A stretch of 18,187 nt of DNA from AP-15 sp036404275. GTDB taxonomy: Bacteria; Pseudomonadota; Alphaproteobacteria; ATCC43930; CGMCC-115725. The notes beneath the pieces were generated by a model that did not search any database, had not been told where the DNA came from, and worked only from the letters and a program-made list of their open reading frames with translations. The translations under genes and the position numbers were made by a program. Below are positions 1 through 7,950 of this stretch, piece by piece. Location: contig DASXAM010000049.1 of assembly GCA_036404275.1 (NCBI GenBank), forward strand, positions 1-18,187, given 5' to 3'. Numbering within the stretch: the stretch's first letter is position 1; the number at the start of each line of letters is the position of its first letter.

Positions 1-524
1 TGCGAGGCGGCGACCTTGACCCAGGCGAGCTGCTCGCTGGTCGTGCCGTATTGGTGCATGTGCCGCATCGCGCACATCGCATACATGTTGGCGGTGGCCG
101 GCGCGTAGGGGTTCTCGAACGCGGTCTCGGCCGATTGCACCGCCGCACTGCGCGGTGCGGTGCCGGTCGCCACCCCTTCGGTGCGCGGCCGCCCGGCGAG
201 TGTGATCAACGCCACCGAGCATTTGCCGAGGGCGATCGCCTCGGCCGCGTGCTCGACCTGCAAGAGATAGGACGAGCCGCCGGTGTCGGTCGAATCCCAA
301 TGCCGCAATTTGAGCCCGAGATAATCGATCATCGACAAGGCGCCGAGACCCGGCGTGTCGCCCGACGCGCAGAAATAGCCGTCGATGTCGTTCTTGCTGA
401 GCCCGGCATCGGCGAGCGCGCCCGCCGCACACTCGGCGTGCAGTTGAAACAGCGATTTGTCGTCGGCCTTGCGCGTCGGATGCTCGAAAATCCCGACAAT
501 ATTGGCCTTGCCCTTGATGCTCAT
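1..524 (-). CDS. Thiolase-fold protein (acetyl-CoA acetyltransferase / SCP2-thiolase-like), 3' part missing
   Basis: The gene starts at the ATG at 524 (minus), with AGGGAG about 9-11 bases upstream, and runs off the left edge, so 174 N-terminal residues are visible. The sequence resembles the SCP2-type/archaeal-type thiolase group annotated as acetyl-CoA acetyltransferase or lipid-transfer protein: an N-terminal AECAAGALADAGL helix, an IDGYFCASGD segment (about 47-56), then DSTDTGGSSYL (77-87). That last stretch corresponds to where true thiolases carry the acyl-accepting cysteine, and here Thr/Gly stand instead (STDTGGSS, no Cys). Members without the Cys are known in this group, including steroid side-chain retro-aldolases of the Ltp2 type, so thiolytic activity should not be assumed. 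The gene is divergent from the racemase at 670, and both would act on acyl-CoA substrates. Family assignment is fairly sure; substrate and reaction are unknown. Confidence 0.8.
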   Translation of the reverse strand, partial: MSIKGKANIVGIFEHPTRKADDKSLFQLHAECAAGALADAGLSKNDIDGYFCASGDTPGLGALSMIDYLGLKLRHWDSTDTGGSSYLLQVEHAAEAIALGKCSVALITLAGRPRTEGVATGTAPRSAAVQSAETAFENPYAPATANMYAMCAMRHMHQYGTTSEQLAWVKVAAS

Positions 525-584
525 CGCTGGCGTATCTCCCTTGTCGAGGCGATTGCGTTGCCGGAATGGGATACCGTTCGGCGC

Positions 585-623
585 CCGCGGTCAATGCCGC
601 ATCGCGCCAATCTTGACCCGCGG
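585..623. promoter_or_regulatory. Inverted repeat in the divergent thiolase/racemase promoter region
   Basis: CCGCGGTCAA (585-594) is mirrored by TTGACC-C-GCGG (613-623), with one extra C in the right arm and 18 bases between the arms. The TTGACC cores face outward on both strands, so they could be divergent -35 elements. On the minus side a weak TATCCC (573-568) lies 15 bases further on; on the plus side no convincing -10 follows at 16-18 bases. The element could instead be an operator for a dimeric regulator. The symmetry is seen directly; the function is inferred. The rest of the 525-669 gap holds nothing else I can name. Confidence 0.35.
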
Positions 624-669
624 CATAGGACAACGCAGGTTCGAACAAGATTTCAGAAGAGGTGGGCGC

Positions 670-1812
670 GTGGGACCGCTGGCCGGGGTCAGGGTGGTGG
701 AGTTGGCGGGCATCGGGCCGGGGCCGATGTGCGCGATGCTGCTCGCCGATATGGGGGCGACGGTGTTGCGCATTGATCGCAAGGAGCCGAGCGGTCTCGG
801 CGTGCCGCGACCGCTGCGCTACGATCTGTTGCTGCGCGGCCGCTATTCGGTGGCGCTCGACCTCAAATCATCGGACGGCAAGGCGCTGGCGTTGCGCCTG
901 ATCGACAAGGCCGACGCGCTGATCGAAGGCTTTCGCCCCTGTGTAGCCGAGCGGCTTGGTCTCGGCCCTGCCGACTGCCTCGCCCGTAACCCGCGTCTTG
1001 TCTATGGCCGGGTCACCGGCTGGGGCCAGGACGGAGAGCTGGCCCAGGCCGCGGGACACGACATCAACTACATCTCGCTGGTTGGCGCCTTGCACGCCTT
1101 CGGCCAGCGCGGCCAAAAGCCGACCCAGCCGCTGAACCTGCTCGGCGATTTTGCCGGCGGCGCGCTCTATCTCGCCTTTGGGCTGGTCTGCGCGATCCTC
1201 GAAGCGCGCCGATCGGGCCGCGGCCAAGTGGTCGATGCGGCGATGGTCGATGGTGTCGCCTCGTTGATGACCTCGTTTCATGGGGCGATTGCCGCCGGCA
1301 TCGCCAGCCACGAGCGCGGCACCGGCCACCTCGACGGCGGCGCGCATTTCTACAACGCCTATGAATGCGCCGACGGACGCTGGATCTCGGTCGCCGCGAT
1401 CGAGGCCAAGTTTTACACCGAATTGCTGCGCCGGCTCGATATCGACCCGGCGACGCTGCCGCCGCAGATGGAACGCGGGAGCTGGCCCGAAATGCAGGAC
1501 CGCTTTGCCGCATTGTTCAAGACCCGGACGCGTGACGAGTGGTGCCGCCTGCTCGAAGGAACGGACGCCTGCTTTGCCCCGGTGCTGACCACCGACGAGG
1601 CGGCCCTCCACCCGCACAACGCCGCGCGCGGGACCTATGTCGAGATCGACGGCGTCACCCAGCCGGCGCCGGCGCCGCGCTTCAGCCGCACCATTCCCGA
1701 TCTGCCGATCCCGCCGCAGCCGAGCGATCCGGCCCTCGCCGAAAGGGCGCTGGCGGGCTGGCTCGGTTCGGCCGAGATCACCGCTCTCAAAGCCGCCGGC
1801 ACGATCGGCTGA
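670..1812 (+). CDS. Alpha-methylacyl-CoA racemase (CoA-transferase family III fold)
   Basis: It interconverts (R)- and (S)-2-methylacyl-CoA thioesters, typically for breakdown of branched or sterol-like side chains; cytosolic. I chose the GTG at 670 because homology begins at GPLAGVRVVELAG and AGAGGTGG lies just upstream, giving 380 residues, normal for the family; the frame is open further upstream but that part does not look like the family. Catalytic residues established for the mycobacterial enzyme MCR are all in place with matching spacing: His130 in GHDINYI, Asp160 in LLGDFAGG and Glu245 in AAIEAKFY, together with the family signatures GRGQVVDAAMVDG and YECADG. This set separates it from true family III CoA-transferases, which use a catalytic Asp and lack this His/Asp/Glu arrangement. 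It is followed by tsaC after 10 bases, probably in one transcript. The physiological substrate is not evident. Confidence 0.92.
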   Translation: MGPLAGVRVVELAGIGPGPMCAMLLADMGATVLRIDRKEPSGLGVPRPLRYDLLLRGRYSVALDLKSSDGKALALRLIDKADALIEGFRPCVAERLGLGPADCLARNPRLVYGRVTGWGQDGELAQAAGHDINYISLVGALHAFGQRGQKPTQPLNLLGDFAGGALYLAFGLVCAILEARRSGRGQVVDAAMVDGVASLMTSFHGAIAAGIASHERGTGHLDGGAHFYNAYECADGRWISVAAIEAKFYTELLRRLDIDPATLPPQMERGSWPEMQDRFAALFKTRTRDEWCRLLEGTDACFAPVLTTDEAALHPHNAARGTYVEIDGVTQPAPAPRFSRTIPDLPIPPQPSDPALAERALAGWLGSAEITALKAAGTIG

Positions 1813-1822
1813 AGCTCTTTGA

Positions 1823-2779
1823 ATGTCGGTCCGGATCGTCACCGCCGACCCCGGCGCCATCGCCAAGGCCGCGGCGTTGCTTCGTGCCGGGAGGCTCGTC
1901 GCCTTTCCGACCGAGACCGTCTATGGCCTTGGCGGCGATGCGACAAATGACCGGGCGGTCGCCGAGATTTTTGCGGCCAAGGACCGGCCTCGGTTCAACC
2001 CGCTGATCGTGCACATACCGGGATTGGAGGAAGCCGAACCGCTGGCGGTGTTCGATCGGCGTGCCGGCCGGATCGCCCGGCAATTCTGGCCGGGACCGCT
2101 GAGCCTCGTCTTGCCGCGCCGCAACGACAGCCGGGTGTCGCTCTTGGCCAGCGCCGGCCTCGACACGATCGCGCTGCGGGCACCGGCGCATCCGGTGGCG
2201 CAGATGTTGTTGCGCGAGACCGGACGGCCGATCGCGGCACCCTCGGCCAACCGTTCGGGGCGGCTCAGCCCGACCGAAGCCGCGCATGTCGCCGAGGAGT
2301 TGGGCGACAAAGTCGCGCTGATCCTCGACGGCGGGCCGACACGGGTCGGCCTTGAATCGACGATCTTAGACTTGTCCGGCGAGGTTCCTGCCCTGCTGCG
2401 CCCCGGCGGAACTGCTCTCGAGGAGCTGGCGCCGTTCATCGGCCACATCGAGCCTGCGGCCTTTGGAGCGCCGCGCGCGCCGGGCATGTTGGCGAGCCAT
2501 TATGCCCCGTCATTGCCATTGCGGCTCGACGCCGACACCGCGCGTCCGGGAGAGGCGTTGCTGGCCTTCGGGCCGGGACCGCCATCGGGCTTTGCCGAGG
2601 TGCTGTGGCTGAGCCGCACCCGTGACCTCGCCGAAGCGGCGGCCAATCTGTTTGCGATGCTGCGCCGGCTCGACCGGCCAAGCTTTGCCGGGATCGCGGT
2701 GATGCCGATCCCGGAGGAAGGCCTCGGCCTGGCGATCAACGACCGGCTGCGCCGCGCCGCCGCCCCGCGCGGAGGCTGA
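1823..2779 (+). CDS. tsaC: L-threonylcarbamoyladenylate synthase, long Sua5-type
   Basis: It makes threonylcarbamoyl-AMP from threonine, bicarbonate and ATP, the first step of the universal t6A modification at position 37 of ANN-decoding tRNAs. The 318-residue protein has the YrdC domain (about 5-205) with PTETVYGLG (29-37), KDRPRFNPL (53-61), the APSANRSG loop (139-146) and LESTI (177-181), then the linker APGMLASHYAP (219-229) and a C-terminal Sua5 domain. It is therefore the two-domain Sua5 form and not the short TsaC. The ATG follows the racemase stop by 10 bases and no strong ribosome site precedes it, which suggests translation coupled to the racemase. The hpnE start lies 7 bases after its stop. 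It is a housekeeping gene sitting between a racemase and the hopanoid genes. Confidence 0.95.
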   Translation: MSVRIVTADPGAIAKAAALLRAGRLVAFPTETVYGLGGDATNDRAVAEIFAAKDRPRFNPLIVHIPGLEEAEPLAVFDRRAGRIARQFWPGPLSLVLPRRNDSRVSLLASAGLDTIALRAPAHPVAQMLLRETGRPIAAPSANRSGRLSPTEAAHVAEELGDKVALILDGGPTRVGLESTILDLSGEVPALLRPGGTALEELAPFIGHIEPAAFGAPRAPGMLASHYAPSLPLRLDADTARPGEALLAFGPGPPSGFAEVLWLSRTRDLAEAAANLFAMLRRLDRPSFAGIAVMPIPEEGLGLAINDRLRRAAAPRGG

Positions 2780-2786
2780 AGGAGCG

Positions 2787-4094
2787 ATGCCGGCCGGAGA
2801 GATACACGTCGTCGGCGCCGGCCTTGCCGGGCTGTCGGCTGCGGCAACGCTTGCCGCCGCGGGCCGCCGCGTCCGGCTCTACGAGGCGGGACCGCAGGCC
2901 GGCGGGCGCTGCCGCTCCTATTTCGACACCGAGCTCGGCTGTCGGATCGACAACGGCAACCATCTGCTGCTCGCCGGCAATTCTGCCGCCCTTGCTTATC
3001 TGCGGCGGATCGACGCGCTCGACACCCTCCAAGGGCCGGGTGCGGCGGAATTTCCCTTTATCGACGTCGTGACCCGCGAACGCTGGACGGTCCGGCCCAA
3101 TCGCGGGGTCGTGCCGTGGTGGATCGCCAGCCCGGCACGACGCGTGCCGTGGACCAAGACATCCGATTACCTGAAAGCGCTCGCGCTCTTCTGCTCCGGC
3201 GCCGAGGCGACGGTCGCCGCGGCTTTCGATCGGCATAGCTGCCTGTTTCGCGCGTTGTGGGAACCGCTCGCCGTGGCGGCGCTGAACACCGGCGCCGAGC
3301 AAGGCTCGGCCCGGCTGTTTCGGCGCGTGCTGACCGAGACCTTGGCGCGGGGTGCGGTCGCCTGTCTGCCGCTGGTGCCATGCGAGGGACTTTCCGAAAG
3401 CTTTGTCGAGCCGGCGCTCGCATATTTGCGGGCGCACGGAGCAGAGATTCGCTTTGGCGCGAGATTGCGCCGCCTCAAGCTCGATAACGGTCGGATCTGC
3501 GCGCTCTCCTTCGACGGAGGCCCGATTGAGCTCGGCCCCGATGACTCGCTTATTCTCGCCCTCCCCGCTGCGGTCGCCGGGCGGCTCGTTCCGGAATTGG
3601 TTGTGCCCGAAGCCGCTTCGCCGATCCTCAATGCGCATTTTCGGGCTGCGCCGCCGCCGGGTTCGCCGCTCTTTATCGGGATTGTCGGCGGAACGGCGCA
3701 ATGGGTGTTCCGTAAGCGCGAGGTGTTGTCGGTGACGGTCAGCGCCGCTGACGCCTTGGTCGATCGCGCGGCCAGCGAGCTGCGCGTGGTGCTGTGGCGC
3801 GATGTAGCGACCGCCTATGGGCTAGCGCGCGAGCCGGTCCCGCCGGCGCGCATCGTCAAGGAGCGGCGTGCGACCTTTCTCGCCAGCCCGGAGGAATTGC
3901 GACGGCGGCCGCAAGCGAAGACCCGCTGGGCGAATCTTTTCCTCGCCGGCGACTACACCGACACGGGGCTGCCGGCGACGATCGAAGGTGCGGTTCGTTC
4001 GGGAGCTGCAGCGGCTCGGCAACTGCTCCGTCGCCGGGCGGGCATGTCGCAGGCCGGTCGCGCGCATCTCGGCGCGCCGCGCGTTACGTCGTGA
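2787..4094 (+). CDS. hpnE: Hydroxysqualene dehydroxylase HpnE (squalene-associated FAD-dependent desaturase)
   Basis: In the HpnCDE route, HpnD makes presqualene diphosphate from two farnesyl diphosphates, HpnC converts it to hydroxysqualene, and HpnE reduces hydroxysqualene to squalene. The 435-residue protein is normal for the family. It opens with an FAD-binding Rossmann motif VVGAGLAGLSA (8-18), followed by Glu33 at the end of beta-2 and AGGRCRSY, the amine-oxidase/phytoene-desaturase signature; IDNGNHLLLAGN is typical of HpnE. The C-terminal FAD-contacting part reads LFLAGDYTDTGLPATIEGAVRSG. The ATG at 2787 is preceded by GGAG and GGAGG, both overlapping the end of tsaC. Its stop overlaps the shc start (GTGA at 4091-4094), so the two are translationally coupled. 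hpnC and hpnD are absent from the window. Confidence 0.93.
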   Translation: MPAGEIHVVGAGLAGLSAAATLAAAGRRVRLYEAGPQAGGRCRSYFDTELGCRIDNGNHLLLAGNSAALAYLRRIDALDTLQGPGAAEFPFIDVVTRERWTVRPNRGVVPWWIASPARRVPWTKTSDYLKALALFCSGAEATVAAAFDRHSCLFRALWEPLAVAALNTGAEQGSARLFRRVLTETLARGAVACLPLVPCEGLSESFVEPALAYLRAHGAEIRFGARLRRLKLDNGRICALSFDGGPIELGPDDSLILALPAAVAGRLVPELVVPEAASPILNAHFRAAPPPGSPLFIGIVGGTAQWVFRKREVLSVTVSAADALVDRAASELRVVLWRDVATAYGLAREPVPPARIVKERRATFLASPEELRRRPQAKTRWANLFLAGDYTDTGLPATIEGAVRSGAAAARQLLRRRAGMSQAGRAHLGAPRVTS

Positions 4095-6022
4095 CGAGCG
4101 CGGCTCCCATCGCCGGCGGGGGGCTGGACGGCGCCATCGCCGGTGCCGCGCAAGCGCTGCTGGCACGGCAGCATGCGGACGGCCACTGGCTGTTCGAGCT
4201 CGAAGCGGATGCGACGATCCCCGCCGAGTTCATCCTGCTGCAGCATTATCTCGACCGGGTCGATCCCGAGCGGCAAGCCAAGATTGCGCAATACCTCCGC
4301 GCGACACAGGCCGAGCATGGCGGCTGGGCCTTGTTTTATGGCGGCGATTTCGACCTCAGCGCCTCGGTCAAGGCGTATTTCGCGCTGAAGGCCGCCGGGG
4401 ACAGTGCCGCTGCACCGCATATGGCGCGCGCCCGTGCGGCGATCCTGGCGCATGGCGGCGCGGGCCGTTGCAATGTCTTTACCCGCATCCTGCTGGCGCT
4501 CTTTGGCGAGGTGCCGTGGCGCGCGGTGCCGATGATGCCGGTCGAGATCATGCTGCTGCCGCGCTGGTCGCCGTTTCATCTGGACAAGGTGTCGTATTGG
4601 TCGCGCACCGTCCTGGTGCCGTTGTTGGTGTTGATGGCGCTGCGGCCGCGCGCCCGCAACCCGCAGCACATCACGATCCCGGAATTGTTTGTCGAGCCGG
4701 CCGAAGCGGTGCGTGGCTGGATCACCGGCCCGACGCGGTCGGGCTGGTCGCGGGCGTTCGGTCTGCTCGACCGGATGCTGCGCGTCGCCGAGCCGCTGTT
4801 TCCGGCGGGGCCGCGCCGCCGCGCCATCGCCAAAGCGGTGGCGTTTGTCACCGATCGGCTGAACGGCGAGGATGGGCTCGGGGGCATATATCCGGCGATG
4901 GCCAATTCGCTGATGATGTACGACAGCCTCGGCTACCCGCCCGACCATCCTTATTGCGCAACCGCAACTGCGGCGATCGAGAAGCTCCTCGTGCTCGACG
5001 GCGAACGGAATTATTGCCAGCCCTGCCTGTCGCCGGTCTGGGATACGGCGCTCGCGGCGCTCGCGCTGATGGAGGCGGATGGCGACGCGCACGAACCGGC
5101 ATTGCGCCGGGCGGCCGACTGGCTCGTGCAAAAGCAGGTGCTGGATGTGGCGGGGGATTGGGCCGCCACGCGACCGGGGTTGCGGCCGGGCGGCTGGGCC
5201 TTTCAGTACGAAAACCCTTATTACCCGGATGTTGACGACACCGCGGCGGTGGCCCTCGCCCTCGACCGCTTCGATCGCGACGGCTACCGCGCTGCGGTCG
5301 AGCGCGCGGCCGAATGGCTTGCCGGCATGCAGAGCAAGGGCGGCGGCTGGGGCGCCTTCGACGCCGACAATACGCATTATTACCTGAACCACATCCCGTT
5401 TGCCGACCACGGCGCCTTGCTCGATCCGCCGACCGCCGATGTCAGCGCCCGCTGCCTCGGCCTCTTCGCCCAGCTCGGTTATTCAGCCGCGCATCCCGCC
5501 GTTTCCGGCGCGCTCGCCTTTTTGCGGCACGAGCAGGAGCTCGACGGCAGCTGGTTCGGGCGCTGGGGCACCAACTACATTTACGGCACCTGGTCGGTAT
5601 TGGCTGCATTCCACGGCGCCGGGGTCGATCCCGCCGCGCCGGAGGTGCGGCGTGCGGTCGCATGGCTCCTTGCCCGGCAGCGCCCGGATGGCGGCTGGGG
5701 CGAGGACGGCCGGTCTTACTGGCCCGGGGCGCGGTGGGGCGAGGCGGCGGCGAGCACGGCCTCGCAGACGGCGTGGGCCTTGCTCGCGCTGATGGCGGCG
5801 GGCGAAACCGCCAACCCCGCCGTCGCGCACGGCGTCGCCTATTTGATTGCGACGCAGAAGCCGAATGGCGAGTGGGACGAGCCCTGGTACACCGCGGTCG
5901 GCTTTCCACGGGTTTTCTACCTGCGCTATCACGGCTACCCTGCCTATTTCCCGCTCTGGGCGCTCGCGCGCTATCGCCGCCGGGCCGCCGGCCAGACGCC
6001 GAACCAGCCGCTTGGCATCTGA
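4091..6022 (+). CDS. shc: Squalene-hopene cyclase
   Basis: This monotopic membrane enzyme cyclises squalene to hopene/diplopterol, the committed step of hopanoid synthesis (HpnF in hpn nomenclature). The start is the GTG at 4091, which shares GTGA with the hpnE stop; the frame is open further upstream but that part lies inside hpnE and is not family-like. It has 643 residues, the usual size. The catalytic acid motif DVDD is at 380-383, matching D374-x-D376-D377 of the Alicyclobacillus enzyme. QW-type repeats are seen throughout (GGWALFYGG, GGWAFQYENPYYP, GGGWGAFDADN, DGSWFGRWG, DGGWGED, NGEWDEPWYTAVGFPRVFYL). The GFPRVFYLRYHGYPAYFPL ending is the standard cyclase C terminus. The protein looks intact and active. 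Confidence 0.97.
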   Translation: MTSAAPIAGGGLDGAIAGAAQALLARQHADGHWLFELEADATIPAEFILLQHYLDRVDPERQAKIAQYLRATQAEHGGWALFYGGDFDLSASVKAYFALKAAGDSAAAPHMARARAAILAHGGAGRCNVFTRILLALFGEVPWRAVPMMPVEIMLLPRWSPFHLDKVSYWSRTVLVPLLVLMALRPRARNPQHITIPELFVEPAEAVRGWITGPTRSGWSRAFGLLDRMLRVAEPLFPAGPRRRAIAKAVAFVTDRLNGEDGLGGIYPAMANSLMMYDSLGYPPDHPYCATATAAIEKLLVLDGERNYCQPCLSPVWDTALAALALMEADGDAHEPALRRAADWLVQKQVLDVAGDWAATRPGLRPGGWAFQYENPYYPDVDDTAAVALALDRFDRDGYRAAVERAAEWLAGMQSKGGGWGAFDADNTHYYLNHIPFADHGALLDPPTADVSARCLGLFAQLGYSAAHPAVSGALAFLRHEQELDGSWFGRWGTNYIYGTWSVLAAFHGAGVDPAAPEVRRAVAWLLARQRPDGGWGEDGRSYWPGARWGEAAASTASQTAWALLALMAAGETANPAVAHGVAYLIATQKPNGEWDEPWYTAVGFPRVFYLRYHGYPAYFPLWALARYRRRAAGQTPNQPLGI

Positions 6023-6158
6023 ATTCCCGCGTCTTTTTTATGGCCAATCGTGGCAAACGCGAGTAAGGGTGGCGCCAGGCAGGGAGGCGATCGAGCCGGC
6101 GCCTAGTGTGGCGACGGCTCAAAGCCGCGGCCCGCCGATGGCAGAGCAGGGACCGCAC
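6023..6158 (+). other. 136-base gap between shc and hpnG
   Basis: This is the only sizeable break in the plus-strand run from the racemase to hpnG. It contains a six-T run (about 6032-6037) with no stem in front of it, and two GGCGCC palindromes (6071-6076 and 6098-6103) that could pair as a 6-base stem. I find no convincing promoter, terminator or small gene. hpnG may have its own promoter here or be read through from shc. Confidence 0.3.
6148..6152 (+). promoter_or_regulatory. Ribosome binding site deciding the hpnG start
   Basis: AGGGA lies 6 bases before the ATG at 6159. Other in-frame ATGs at 6138 and 6174 lack a comparably placed site: the first has only C/G-rich sequence upstream, and the second has only this same site, 21 bases away. 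This favours a start at 6159. Confidence 0.55.
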
Positions 6159-6836
6159 ATGTCCGCCTCCCCAATGACCGTGTTGTGCACTTCGGGCCTG
6201 GCGGCCGAGGCAAAAATCGCGCGCGCCGCCGGCTTTTCGGTCGTGGTCGGGGCAGGCGACCGCGAGCGCACTGCAGCGCTCGTCGCCGGCGCGTTGCAGC
6301 GGGCGAACTGCCTCGTCAGCTTTGGCATCGCCGGGGCGCTGTCGCCTTCGCTGCGCTCCGGCGATGTTATTGTTACGGGCGAGGTTATTGGGGCCGATGA
6401 CCGCTGGCAGGCCGAGCCGCCCTTCCGCGACGGGATCGGCGCGCTTGCGCGCGACATTGGCGCCTATCAGGGCTCGGTGCTGGGCACCGACGCCATTCTC
6501 GCGAGCCGTGCTGAAAAGCGTCGCGCCTGGATTGAAACCGGCGCGCTGGCGGTCGATCTCGAAAGCGACGTCGTAGCCCGCGCCGCGTCCGCCGCCGGCA
6601 TCCCGTTTATCGTCGTTCGCACGATTGCCGACGGCCCGTTGCGCGCATTGCCCCCGGCGGCATTGATCCCACTGGCTGCCGACGGCACGCCGCGGCTCGG
6701 CCGGGTCATGGCATCGGTTCTGCGTCGTCCGCGACAGCTGGCAAACCTGATCGGCCTTGCTCGCGAAACCCGAAGGGCGCTGCTCGCGCTAGAAATGCCC
6801 GCCCAGGCGCTGCACGGTCTACTTGCCGCCGCCTAG
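6159..6836 (+). CDS. hpnG: Adenosylhopane nucleosidase/phosphorylase HpnG
   Basis: It removes adenine from adenosylhopane to give ribosyl(phospho)hopane, the precursor of bacteriohopanetetrol; HpnG deletion in other bacteria makes adenosylhopane accumulate. It belongs to the nucleoside phosphorylase / MTA-SAH nucleosidase fold. The 225-residue protein shows SFGIAGAL (54-61) and SGDVIVTGEVIG (67-78) as the core beta strands, AVDLESDVVA (131-140) with Glu135 in the position of the ribose-binding Glu of MTAN, and VVRTIADGP (152-160) with Asp158 in the position of the catalytic Asp. The frame extends upstream, but homology starts at MTVLCTSGLAAEA, so I use the ATG at 6159. Its last 18 bases overlap the end of hpnH on the opposite strand. 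Confidence 0.93.
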   Translation: MSASPMTVLCTSGLAAEAKIARAAGFSVVVGAGDRERTAALVAGALQRANCLVSFGIAGALSPSLRSGDVIVTGEVIGADDRWQAEPPFRDGIGALARDIGAYQGSVLGTDAILASRAEKRRAWIETGALAVDLESDVVARAASAAGIPFIVVRTIADGPLRALPPAALIPLAADGTPRLGRVMASVLRRPRQLANLIGLARETRRALLALEMPAQALHGLLAAA

Positions 6837-7931
6837 CCGCGCCATCGCGGCCTCGACGTGGCGTGAGAGGACGTATTCCGCCGGGCGCTGCCGGTCGAGC
6901 GGAATTTCGGGCGCCATCTCGCCTTCGGTGCGGATACCGCGCAGCGCTGCCACGGCGGCCTTCCACGGATGCCGCACCGAATCGGTGACGGCGGTCGCCT
7001 CATAGCCGCTATGCACCATGCAATCGGCACATTTCTCGTAATTCCCCGTGCCGTAGGCGTCCCAATCGGTCTCTTCCATCAATTCCTTGAAGGTCTTGGC
7101 ATAGCCTTCGCCGAGCAGATAGCAAGGCCGCTGCCAGCCGAAGAAATTGCGCGTCGGGTTGCCCCAAGGCGTGCAGCGGTAAGACTGGTTGCCGGCGAGG
7201 AAATCGAGAAACAGGCTCGACTGGTTGAACGACCATTTCCGGGCGCGACGCGCAAAGATGCCGCGGAACAATTCCTTGGTGCGGCGGCGGTTGAGGAAAT
7301 GCTCCTGATCGGGAGCGCGCTCATAGGCATAGCCGGGCGACACCGTGATGCCGTCGATGCCGATCTCGCTGACCTTGTCGAAAAAATCCGCGACGCGCTC
7401 GGGCTCGGCGGTGTCGAACAAGGTGGCGTTGATGTTGACGCGAAAACCGCGGGCCTTCGCCCTTTCGATCGCTTCGACGGCACGGTCGTAGACGCCGTTC
7501 TGGCAGACCGAGCGGTCGTGCTCCTCACGGTCGCCATCGAGATGGATCGTCCAGGCGAAATAGGGGTTGGGCGCGAAGAGATCGATTTTCTTTTCGAGCA
7601 GCAATGCGTTGGTGCACAGATAGACGAATTTCTTGCGGGCGACGATGCTTTGGCTGATCTTGTTGATGTCGCGGTGCAGCAAGGGCTCGCCGCCGGCCAG
7701 CACGACGATCGGCGCGCCGCATTCGTCGACGGCCCCCAGGCACTCATCGACACTGAGCCGCTGGTTCAGGATCTTGTCGGGATAATCGATCTTGCCGCAG
7801 CCGGCACAGGCGAGGTTGCAGCGGAACAACGGCTCGAGCATCAGCACCAGCGGATAGCGCTCGATTCCCTTCAAATGGCGGCTGAGCACATAGGCGCCGA
7901 CCCGGATCGTTTGACGTAGCGGAATGGCCAC
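6819..7931 (-). CDS. hpnH: Radical SAM adenosylhopane synthase HpnH
   Basis: It joins a 5'-deoxyadenosyl group to hopene (diploptene), giving adenosylhopane, the first C35 hopanoid. The 370-residue protein has the radical SAM cluster CxxxCxxC at Cys38, Cys42 and Cys45 (CNLACAGC), the GGEP motif in VLAGGEPLLHRDI, and a C-terminal Cys-containing stretch CADCMVHSGYEA typical of the HpnH SPASM-like tail. The start is GTG at 7931, preceded by GAGAGGG about 6 bases away. ispH ends 19 bases upstream on the same strand, so the two are very likely co-transcribed. The product feeds HpnG, whose gene converges on this one and overlaps it by 18 bases. The length matches the family and no key residue is missing. 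Confidence 0.97.
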   Translation of the reverse strand: MAIPLRQTIRVGAYVLSRHLKGIERYPLVLMLEPLFRCNLACAGCGKIDYPDKILNQRLSVDECLGAVDECGAPIVVLAGGEPLLHRDINKISQSIVARKKFVYLCTNALLLEKKIDLFAPNPYFAWTIHLDGDREEHDRSVCQNGVYDRAVEAIERAKARGFRVNINATLFDTAEPERVADFFDKVSEIGIDGITVSPGYAYERAPDQEHFLNRRRTKELFRGIFARRARKWSFNQSSLFLDFLAGNQSYRCTPWGNPTRNFFGWQRPCYLLGEGYAKTFKELMEETDWDAYGTGNYEKCADCMVHSGYEATAVTDSVRHPWKAAVAALRGIRTEGEMAPEIPLDRQRPAEYVLSRHVEAAMARLGGGK

Positions 7932-7950
7932 TTCGGACCCTCTCGAAAAA

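Noticed and set aside
457..669. Upstream extension of the racemase reading frame
   Set aside because: It overlaps the divergent thiolase gene start and promoter region and has no family homology; the GTG at 670 with its ribosome site fits the family N terminus.
2736..3701. Minus-strand open frame opposite hpnE
   Set aside because: Same reason: hpnE has clear FAD motifs, and this frame has none.
3794..4090. 99-codon N-terminal extension of the cyclase
   Set aside because: It lies inside hpnE and reads as Arg/Gly-rich shadow sequence; cyclases begin near the GTG at 4091.
3953..5410. Long minus-strand open frame (about 485 codons) opposite shc
   Set aside because: Arg/His-rich composition with no recognisable family, lying fully antisense to a clear squalene-hopene cyclase; typical of high-GC DNA.
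6032..6037. Six-T run after shc as an intrinsic terminator
   Set aside because: No stem of useful length precedes it.
6040..6066. Tiny open frame (8 codons, ATG to TAA) after shc
   Set aside because: Too short, with no ribosome site or conserved context.
6969..7919. Plus-strand open frame of about 316 codons opposite hpnH
   Set aside because: Mirror frame of a well-supported gene, with no homology I recognise and no ribosome site.
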